Origin: a virus
Direction: 5' to 3' (one strand)
DNA: 39,209 nt
Virus record (IMG/VR): IMGVR_UViG_3300040801_004080
Location: 1-39,209 of that record
Notes under the pieces: generated by a model
Database searches by the model: none
Told to the model about the DNA's origin: nothing
What the model saw: only the letters and a program-made list of their open reading frames with translations
Shown here: positions 32,280-37,623 of the stretch, piece after piece
How the letters are laid out: each line of letters opens with the position of its first letter
Numbering within the stretch: the first letter of the stretch is position 1
Program-made: the position numbers and the translations under genes

Positions 32280-33619
32280 GCCGCCACCTCCAGCTGCTCT
32301 TTACCGATGCCGTCGAATACTCGATCGATAAAGTTCTGCACCGCCTTGGGCGGCTTGGAGTTTTGGACGGCATAGCACTGCTCGATGCGGCCCTTCTTCG
32401 GATCGTAGGACACCGCCACAAACGCCTCATTCGGACGGCGCGACCGCCGCACAAACACCACAACCAGCTCCCCGCGCGCCATGCGCGATGCATAGCCTTG
32501 CCCCAGACAATTCTTCAGCGCCCGGCCTTCCTTGGCGAACTGCGCCGCCGTGCGCGGAATCACTACGCGATACGTGCCGCTATCAGACTGCGCCGCCAGA
32601 TTTTCAGCCAACTCATCAGCGATCGCCGCCAGCCGCTTATTCAGCTTCCGGTTCTTCGCCGCATCCTTTTTCGCCTGGAGTTCATCGATCCGATCCTGAA
32701 CCGCCCGCTGACGCGCCAGAAACTGCTTCGGGAAAGAAACCTTCGTGTCGGCCAGATCCAGCCCCAGCGTTTCGCAGTTGCGCAGATAGTCCACATACTG
32801 ATCATTGCGGAGCCGGTGGAAGTGCGCATAATCCGAGGCCTTCTCCGCATCGATACAGCGCGGCAGATTATAAAACTCCCGCCGCGCCTCAATCGCACGA
32901 CTCGCCGCTGCAAAAGAAATCCCCTTGCTGTATGCCTTCTGGATCACCGGAACCGGCCAGCGGCTCAGTTTAATCTCTTCCGCATTCCGCATAAAGAACT
33001 GACGGAAATTGCGATCCTTCTTCAGCTTCCGCAAAACAGACACCTTCGTGCTATACGCACCCAGCCCGCTTTTAATCAGCAGCTCGATCTCCGGATGCTC
33101 CGCATAGATTTTCAGGAAATCCAGAATTTGCCCGCGCTTCGGCTCCCATGCGCAGTACCGGAAACGCCGCGTCCGCTTCAACAGCTCAGGATTCACCACC
33201 GGCGCATTAACCTTCCAGCTGCACCGCAGAGCCCAAGGTTCAGATTCCCATCGTCCCTCATAGCTCCAATAGTTCTGCACGCCGAAACCCTGCGGAGTCC
33301 AGTCCACCGCATAGCCAGCCATCGGAGCCAAAGCCAAATCCCGGACGTGAATCCAAGGATCATCCACACTCGCACAGGCCACCTCCTTGGCCACCGGATC
33401 CGCGCCCCGCTTCGGAGCCTTCACCGCCACCGTCCGCACCTGCACATCAGAGCCATTCTGCGTGAGGTATAAATAGAACCGGTTCACATTGGCAGCCATC
33501 CCGCCACCCCATGCCCGCCGCTTGCTATCCACCTCCAGAATCCGATTCATCGCAGAAAACGAAAGCGGCTCATACCCCTCCGGCGTCCGATTAAAAACCT
33601 CCATCAGTGTCTTACTCAT
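32276..33619 (-). CDS. PcfJ-like protein
   Basis: The 447-residue protein matches PcfJ-type proteins of conjugative plasmids and phages: HPEIELLIKSGL, a helical middle, and the C-terminal AAQFAKEGRALKNCLGQGYA followed by SRMARGELVVVFVR. PcfJ function is unknown. The gene follows the PcfK-like gene with a four-base overlap, as in other elements. Confidence 0.82.
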   Translation of the reverse strand: MSKTLMEVFNRTPEGYEPLSFSAMNRILEVDSKRRAWGGGMAANVNRFYLYLTQNGSDVQVRTVAVKAPKRGADPVAKEVACASVDDPWIHVRDLALAPMAGYAVDWTPQGFGVQNYWSYEGRWESEPWALRCSWKVNAPVVNPELLKRTRRFRYCAWEPKRGQILDFLKIYAEHPEIELLIKSGLGAYSTKVSVLRKLKKDRNFRQFFMRNAEEIKLSRWPVPVIQKAYSKGISFAAASRAIEARREFYNLPRCIDAEKASDYAHFHRLRNDQYVDYLRNCETLGLDLADTKVSFPKQFLARQRAVQDRIDELQAKKDAAKNRKLNKRLAAIADELAENLAAQSDSGTYRVVIPRTAAQFAKEGRALKNCLGQGYASRMARGELVVVFVRRSRRPNEAFVAVSYDPKKGRIEQCYAVQNSKPPKAVQNFIDRVFDGIGKEQLEVAA

Positions 33620-34035
33620 CGGGCCGGCACCTCTTCCCCCGAAAACAGATCCAACACAATCGGACCAACAGGTTTCTTCTGTACCGCATCAGCCCGGGCG
33701 GCTGCCTTGCTCCTCCGTACCGCAGGCGTCCCGCCTGCCTTGCCCGCAGTTTTGGTTTTCGGCTTCGGCTTCGCGCCCTCCTTAATGGAATCCTCCTCAA
33801 AGAAATGGATGATCCACCCGAACACCGTCGCATCATCGATGCAGGCGCAACCATCAACAGCCTTCTTCCTGGCCTCGCCCTTGCAATAGGCCAGCGCACC
33901 GGCCAGCGTCTTCTTGCCCGCACTGATCTTCTCGGCCAGCACATCCGATGCATTCTCTTCCAGATAGGCCAACACCCGCTCTTCGGTCGAATTGCCCGCC
34001 TCCAGCTTCACACGCTTCACCAGTTCCAGACTCAT
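33616..34035 (-). CDS. PcfK-like protein
   Basis: The 139-residue protein has the PcfK pattern: an N-terminal helix with EERVLAYLEENASDVLAEKI, then KKTLAGALAYCKGEARKKAV and a DDATVFGWIIHFFEEDSI motif. The tail is Lys/Ala/Pro-rich and includes AGGTPAVRRSKAAAR, encoded by a mini-hairpin (33722-33738). It is paired with PcfJ. Confidence 0.8.
   Translation of the reverse strand: MSLELVKRVKLEAGNSTEERVLAYLEENASDVLAEKISAGKKTLAGALAYCKGEARKKAVDGCACIDDATVFGWIIHFFEEDSIKEGAKPKPKTKTAGKAGGTPAVRRSKAAARADAVQKKPVGPIVLDLFSGEEVPAR
33722..33738. repeat. Mini-hairpin in PcfK-like gene
   Basis: GCAGGCG-TCC-CGCCTGC is a perfect 7-bp inverted repeat with a 3-base loop inside the part coding the tail. Confidence 0.75.
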
Positions 34036-34640
34036 GACTGGCCTCCAGTCTGGGTGCAGGGACTCCCTGCCTGCTCATCCAGAGTGGCCAGCTGATCGGC
34101 AAAGTGCATCAGCTTCACGGGAATGCACTCGATGGCACCGCTCAGATCGAGCACGCCATATTCACCGCGCTGGGCGCTGAACTCCCGACAGCCATACACG
34201 CCCATATGGAAACGGATCATCGACCGCTCCAAACCCGTCAGCTCAATGAACCCCTCCAGGCATTGAATCGAAAGCTCCGCATGACCCGCCGGATGCTCCT
34301 TATTGTGGGCATATTCTGACCTCTGATCTCCGGCCTCTGATCTCTGGATGTACGCCCCCACCTTGCACACATCGTGCAGAAGGCCAGCGATAATGATGCT
34401 CTCTTTGGGAGTTTTTCCGGCGTTATACATCCGATCCAACGCCAGCAGCTGGATAAATACATTCAAACTGTGATCGGCCAAACCGCCCGAATACACACCG
34501 TGATACTTCGTGCTCGCCGGACACTCATAAAAACCAGAAGCCTCCAACCACTCCAGCAATTCAATCATGCCCGCCCGCGCCGTCTCACCGCCCAGCAACG
34601 CCTCGAACTGCAACTGACTATTCGAAATATGCCCGCTCAT
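34032..34640 (-). CDS. HD-domain hydrolase with in-frame word repeat
   Basis: This 202-residue protein has the HD metal residues: GGLADHSLNVF (His57), LLHDVCKVG (His89-Asp90), a later His in HPAGHAELS and Asp in HFADQLATLD. Between the HD and the next His there is an insert (about residues 99-109, QRSEAGDQRSE) from the GAGGTC-type word repeat. The C-terminus (DEQAGSPCTQTGG) is encoded by two adjoining mini-hairpins. Substrate unknown. Confidence 0.82.
   Translation of the reverse strand: MSGHISNSQLQFEALLGGETARAGMIELLEWLEASGFYECPASTKYHGVYSGGLADHSLNVFIQLLALDRMYNAGKTPKESIIIAGLLHDVCKVGAYIQRSEAGDQRSEYAHNKEHPAGHAELSIQCLEGFIELTGLERSMIRFHMGVYGCREFSAQRGEYGVLDLSGAIECIPVKLMHFADQLATLDEQAGSPCTQTGGQS
34036..34070. 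repeat. Pair of mini-hairpins at 3' end of HD gene
   Basis: GACTGG-CCT-CCAGTC (34036-34050) is followed by GCAGGGA-C-TCCCTGC (34056-34070). Both encode the end of the HD protein. Confidence 0.75.
34315..34347. repeat. Word-like repeat, TCTGACCTCTGATCTC type
   Basis: Degenerate units related to those at 8484-8587, in frame inside the HD hydrolase gene. Confidence 0.8.
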
Positions 34641-34960
34641 TCCGCACCCCCTTGCCCTGTGGAATCAGCGGAGCGTATTCCACTGGGGCCTTCGAGCTCA
34701 GCAACGCGCTTCTTCAGTTTCGTCACCCGGCCCCGCGCTGACGCCCGCTCGCGGATCGTCCGCTTCAAATCCTTCCGGCACATCTCCAGCCGATGCTCAC
34801 AACGCGCCAACGCTCCAGCCTTCTGAGCGGCCATCTCCCAGCCCTCCCCCTTCTCTTTCGACAACGTGGAAACGAACAACTCCCGCGCCTTCTGTTCCAG
34901 CTCATAAGCAATCCAGATCAAAACCACCAACACCAACACCACCATCAGACAAGTTTCCAT
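34637..34960 (-). CDS. Membrane-anchored coiled-coil protein (107 aa)
   Basis: An N-terminal TM (residues 4-19, CLMVVLVLVVLIWIAY) leads into a long charged helix with Arg/Lys/Glu heptads (CEHRLEMCRKDLKRTIRERA and on). The last 17 residues (GIRSADSTGQGG) are coded by a mini-hairpin, 34655-34688. Function unknown; it could tether a phage complex to the membrane. Confidence 0.65.
   Translation of the reverse strand: METCLMVVLVLVVLIWIAYELEQKARELFVSTLSKEKGEGWEMAAQKAGALARCEHRLEMCRKDLKRTIRERASARGRVTKLKKRVAELEGPSGIRSADSTGQGGAE
34655..34688. repeat. Mini-hairpin (CCCTGTGGA...TCCACTGGGG), copy 1
   Basis: GTGGAAT and ATTCCAC flank an 11-base loop and are bordered by CCCT and TGGGG. It encodes the end of the membrane-anchored protein. 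A second copy with a different loop is at 35109-35138. Confidence 0.8.
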
Positions 34961-35199
34961 CCCATCCTCCTTATTTATGTACCGCCCCGAACCTTCGGGG
35001 CCACTAAAGCCTATGGCCTACAGTCCTCAGTCCTCCGACCTCCGGTCCACCACTCCAAACAAATCGCAAATCATCTCCGCAATCGGCACCGCCCAACCCT
35101 CCGGCCTGCCCTGTGGAGGCGACGCTACTCCACTGGGGCCGCCAACGATCACCGCCGACATCCGACCTCCGACCTCTGATTTCTGACCTCTGACCCTGC
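34961..35199. repeat. Gene-free repeat nest (239 bases)
   Basis: This gap holds GCCCCGAA-CC-TTCGGGGC (34984-35001), word repeats at 35021-35046 and 35160-35195, and a second CCCTGTGGA...TCCACTGGGG hairpin (GTGGAG and CTCCAC arms at 35113-35133). No gene or promoter is seen. It looks like a landing area for small repeats. Confidence 0.75.
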
Positions 35200-35445
35200 T
35201 CATATCTCCCTCCTCATCGAAGCAAACTGCAACTCACCCTGCGCCGACTTCCGAACCGTCACCCGCCGCGCATTCGCCACCGGATCCGTGCTGAAACCAA
35301 GCCGCCGATTCCTCTCTTCCTGAAGCGCCGCCAAACACTCCGAATCAGGCGGACAAACATCCTCCAGACGAAATCGCCGCTGCCCCGGAATATCCGGCAC
35401 CTCAACCTCCACCATCTCCGTCCCATCAAAGATTTTGCGTTTCAT
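35200..35445 (-). CDS. Small hypothetical early protein (81 aa)
   Basis: The product starts MKRKIFDGTEMVEVEVPDIP and has a central FRLEDVCPPDSECLAALQEE. No family recognised. AAGGGG is before its ATG. It lies between the repeat nest and the RHH gene, with a TTCCAA-N3-TTGGAA palindrome just upstream. Confidence 0.6.
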   Translation of the reverse strand: MKRKIFDGTEMVEVEVPDIPGQRRFRLEDVCPPDSECLAALQEERNRRLGFSTDPVANARRVTVRKSAQGELQFASMRREI

Positions 35446-35456
35446 TTCTCAACCCC

Positions 35457-35471
35457 TTCCAAACATTGGAA
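35457..35471. repeat. TTCCAA-N3-TTGGAA palindrome (intergenic copy)
   Basis: TTCCAAACATTGGAA lies between the RHH gene and the 81-residue gene. It could be a protein-binding site within the early operon. Confidence 0.85.
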
Positions 35472-35479
35472 ACTCAAGG

Positions 35480-35665
35480 TCAGCCAATACGCGGTGCAAG
35501 CGCATCCTGCGGATGCTCGAAAGCAAAGCTGATCGCCTTGCGCATCACCTTCGTCCGGTCGCTTCCGTCAATCTGCACCAGCGTGTCCAGCTTCTTCAGC
35601 TCCTCCGCATCCAGCGAAAGCGTCGTCGCCTTCCGCACCGGCCTCTTCTTCTTTACGAATTCCAT
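35480..35665 (-). CDS. Ribbon-helix-helix regulator (61 aa)
   Basis: The protein has a basic N-terminus (FVKKKRPVRKATTLSLDAEE) forming the beta ribbon and two helices (LKKLDTLVQ, DRTKVMRKAISFAFEH), an Arc/CopG fold. It is the first clear gene after the second operator. GGAGAAAAC precedes the ATG. It may repress its own promoter and perhaps the opposing one. Confidence 0.8.
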   Translation of the reverse strand: MEFVKKKRPVRKATTLSLDAEELKKLDTLVQIDGSDRTKVMRKAISFAFEHPQDALAPRIG

Positions 35666-35683
35666 CTTGTTTTCTCCTCTAAG

Positions 35684-35700
35684 TATCGCTAGGCGATACG
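35684..35700. promoter_or_regulatory. Operator GTATC-N7-GATAC before the RHH gene
   Basis: GTATCGC-TAG-GCGATAC is a 7-bp inverted repeat about 20 bases before the RHH gene. It overlaps a possible leftward promoter (TTATCA, 17 bases, GATACT). It shares the GTATC-N7-GATAC form with the site at 36292-36310. Confidence 0.7.
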
Positions 35701-35756
35701 CTATTGATAAAAAAAAGGGTCCCTATGCCCGCAAACCATCGCCTATGCTCTTCATT

Positions 35757-36011
35757 ATGAAATATTCAACTGGAACCAAAATCGCATTCACCGCAGTCAA
35801 CGAAAACAGCCAACGCATCGACTGCATCGCAGAAGTCATCAGCAACACAGATTCGCTGCTGACGGTAAAGGTGCTCTCTCCAATACACATGTTCAAGCAC
35901 CCCCCAGAGATTGAACTGATTCCAGACCTAATAGAGCATCATCAAGAGGAACTACGATACACTGGCGAGATAGCAGGCGCTGTATTGATTCCTTCGTTTC
36001 TCTGGCAATAA
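35757..36011 (+). CDS. Plus-strand small protein (84 aa), antisense to early leader
   Basis: The frame starts MKYSTGTKIAFTAVNENSQR and ends AGAVLIPSFLWQ. Codon choice (C-ending) resembles that of the plus-strand lysogeny genes. It lacks a clear SD, though an earlier in-frame ATG exists. It overlaps, on the opposite strand, a 53-residue frame with a strong SD, so the two cannot easily both be expressed at once. Function unknown. Confidence 0.45.
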   Translation: MKYSTGTKIAFTAVNENSQRIDCIAEVISNTDSLLTVKVLSPIHMFKHPPEIELIPDLIEHHQEELRYTGEIAGAVLIPSFLWQ

Positions 36012-36054
36012 CAACCAACTTGCTCGTTCCATCAAAATACCAAACCCTGATCAT
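35893..36054 (-). CDS. Small early protein with duplicated leader (53 aa)
   Basis: MIRVWYFDGTSKLVVIARET and a short rest are encoded behind GGAGGGATGGGG, part of a 29-bp leader also found before the 47-residue gene. Its A/T-ending codons resemble those of that gene. It is antisense to the 84-residue plus-strand frame. Function unknown. Confidence 0.5.
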   Translation of the reverse strand: MIRVWYFDGTSKLVVIARETKESIQRLLSRQCIVVPLDDALLGLESVQSLGGA

Positions 36055-36079
36055 CCCCATCCCTCCTCTGTTTTATTTT
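36051..36079 (-). repeat. 29-bp leader repeat, copy 1
   Basis: Identical to 36257-36285; on the minus strand it carries AAAATAAAACAGAGGAGGGA and the start codon region, that is, an SD plus ATG. Confidence 0.9.
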
Positions 36080-36116
36080 GGGTTTCCTGTCTCTCCGGAT
36101 GAATTACCGATTCAGG

Positions 36117-36260
36117 TTAAGAAATTTCGTCACGATCTGTAGATCCGATGATGTAGGCCCCAGCATAAACTGCCAAAAGCATCCATCCCTTCGAAAGCAG
36201 CAAGTTCACAACATCAACATCTCTCTCTTCTCTGATTTTCTTAATTTCATGTAATTTCAT
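36117..36260 (-). CDS. First leftward early gene, small protein (47 aa)
   Basis: MKLHEIKKIREERDVDVVNL is followed by LLSKGWMLLAVYAGAYIIGS. The GWxLLAVY segment resembles many small phage proteins of unknown function. The ATG has GGAGGGATGGGG before it, and a promoter with operator stands about 30 bases upstream. It should be among the first products after induction. Confidence 0.65.
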   Translation of the reverse strand: MKLHEIKKIREERDVDVVNLLLSKGWMLLAVYAGAYIIGSTDRDEIS

Positions 36261-36285
36261 CCCCATCCCTCCTCTGTTTTATTTT
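36257..36285 (-). repeat. 29-bp leader repeat, copy 2
   Basis: Identical to 36051-36079; gives the SD and start of the 47-residue gene. Confidence 0.9.
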
Positions 36286-36289
36286 TTGG

Positions 36290-36317
36290 AGTGTATCTCA
36301 TGGAGATACATAGTCAA
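36290..36317 (-). promoter_or_regulatory. Leftward early promoter
   Basis: On the minus strand TTGACT, 16 bases, TACACT lies 30 bases before the first early gene. An operator fills the spacer, so binding there would block it. It is the likely main early promoter. Confidence 0.7.
36292..36310. promoter_or_regulatory. Operator TGTATCTC-ATG-GAGATACA
   Basis: Perfect 8-bp inverted repeat with a 3-base centre, inside the leftward promoter. Same GTATC-N7-GATAC form as the site at 35684-35700. Likely target of one of the RHH proteins. Confidence 0.75.
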
Positions 36318-36378
36318 TACTGTTTTTTATTTTTTTTTATACGTGATATGCTAACCCTGATAACCGAGGGGGGAGATC

Positions 36379-36648
36379 ATGAGTTCAAAAAAAACAGAGA
36401 TGGTGCACATCCGGCTGACATCCGAAGAAAAAGCCGATCTCACACAACTCGCAGAAGAAAAGATGACCGACGTATCCACAATGATGCGCAAAATGGCCGC
36501 CATGCTGTGCCAGGCAAGCCGCCAACACGGAACCCGCCTCATCTGGCCCCCTCAATTCAACTACTACCCGGCCACAGAAAGCCGTCAAGAGCTTCTACTC
36601 GTCGCCGAAGAGCCAGAAGAGTACCCAGCTAAAAAACATGCAGGATAA
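36379..36648 (+). CDS. Ribbon-helix-helix protein, candidate lysogeny repressor
   Basis: This 89-residue protein starts MSSKKTEMVHIRLTSEEKAD, with an RHH-type ribbon and helices (LTQLAEEKMTDVSTMMRKMA). The acidic C-terminus (VAEEPEEYPAKKHAG) is an extension. GGGGGGAG is before the ATG. It is the first gene of the rightward unit, divergent from the early promoter, the position of a repressor. Confidence 0.75.
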   Translation: MSSKKTEMVHIRLTSEEKADLTQLAEEKMTDVSTMMRKMAAMLCQASRQHGTRLIWPPQFNYYPATESRQELLLVAEEPEEYPAKKHAG

Positions 36649-36652
36649 TCCA

Positions 36653-37105
36653 ATGGCCTTTAACCCCGAAATTATAGTTCCTCTGGTTGTGTTCTATTTC
36701 TTCGCGGTTGGCGTGGTCACAACAATCCGCTACATCAACAGCATTCCCGACCGCATCAGAGCGAAATTTAAAAAAAAGCAGCCAATCACAGCCAGCGACA
36801 TAGAGCCGCGTAAAATGCCCGCCAGAGCAAAGCGACCGAGGTCATACGATGAGTCTGCAATTCAGGTGAAAAGCCGGGTCCTCATGATCAACTACACCGA
36901 TGGAGATGGAGAAACCACCATTCGCAAAATCAAAACCGCCAGCTATAAACCAAAGGCTAAATTGCTGTTCGCTCATTGTCATCTCGCTGGGGAACAACGC
37001 ACTTTCCGAATCGATCGCATCAACACAGCAACCGCAGCAGGTGGGAAGTTCATTCCAGACATGATGAACTATCTATCCAGCATCCACAGAGGAACAACAC
37101 TATGA
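36653..37105 (+). CDS. Membrane-anchored WYL-like protein
   Basis: An N-terminal TM segment (residues about 6-24, IIVPLVVFYFFAVGVVTTI) is followed by a basic linker and, at about residues 75-130, a WYL-like beta unit: RVLMINYTDGDGETTIRKIK, then KLLFAHCHLAGEQRTFRIDR. WYL domains bind ligands such as nucleic acids and regulate defence and repair. A membrane form is unusual. Its stop overlaps the next start. Confidence 0.65.
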   Translation: MAFNPEIIVPLVVFYFFAVGVVTTIRYINSIPDRIRAKFKKKQPITASDIEPRKMPARAKRPRSYDESAIQVKSRVLMINYTDGDGETTIRKIKTASYKPKAKLLFAHCHLAGEQRTFRIDRINTATAAGGKFIPDMMNYLSSIHRGTTL

Positions 37106-37602
37106 AAAAAATCATTCTGTCGATAATCATTCTGCCGATTCTTCTCCTCACCGGATGCGCAAACATCAACCTGACCGACGAGCAAGTTGATAACTTCGAT
37201 TGGGTGCAGCAAGCCAACGCCTTCAATATTGCTATCGATTACCACAACCTCCGCACCCGAGGTGCTCCTCATCGGCTAATCACTATTGAAAGCTTTGCCT
37301 GGTCATATGCTGATATCGACCCGCGTGTTCTCACCTATTATGAAAAAGCCCTCGTTATCAAAGGGCTTGACCCTGAGCATGTTCAACTCATCCGCAAAGG
37401 TGAAATCTGTGTTGGCATGCGTGAATTCGGCATGTACGCAGCATGGGGCCGCCCGCGCGAGAACAACACCCACCAGTCAGCATATGGAAAATCTATCCAG
37501 CATATCTATGGATCAATCACCGCATCAAAATACTCATCGCTGGCGCGAAAATATGTCTACACCAAAAACGGAATTATCACCTCATTCAGCGTAAAAGAAT
37601 AG
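37102..37602 (+). CDS. BamE/OmlA-like lipoprotein, candidate conversion protein
   Basis: A lipoprotein signal (MKKIILSIIILPILLLTGCA, Cys at about 19) precedes a mostly helical part. The last 60 residues look like an SmpA/OmlA/BamE fold: GMREFGMYAAWGRPRENNTH, then QHIYGS and YVYTKNGIITSF. Co-expressed with the lysogeny genes, it may alter the cell surface, for example to exclude further infection. The signal peptide is partly encoded by a word repeat. Confidence 0.7.
   Translation: MKKIILSIIILPILLLTGCANINLTDEQVDNFDWVQQANAFNIAIDYHNLRTRGAPHRLITIESFAWSYADIDPRVLTYYEKALVIKGLDPEHVQLIRKGEICVGMREFGMYAAWGRPRENNTHQSAYGKSIQHIYGSITASKYSSLARKYVYTKNGIITSFSVKE
37110..37134. repeat. AATCATTCTGTCGATAATCATTCTG word in signal-peptide codons
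   Basis: Nearly identical to 31556-31581; here it encodes the hydrophobic IILSIIIL core of the lipoprotein signal. Confidence 0.65.
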
Positions 37603-37623
37603 AAAGGGTTAAGGCTCAGCCTT

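Noticed and set aside
32363-33472. 369-residue open frame on the plus strand
   Set aside because: Antisense to the PcfJ-like gene; Arg/Pro/Leu-rich shadow.
36379-37105. Toxin-antitoxin pair (RHH plus following gene)
   Set aside because: The following protein has a TM and WYL-like domain, not a toxin fold; position fits a lysogeny repressor better.
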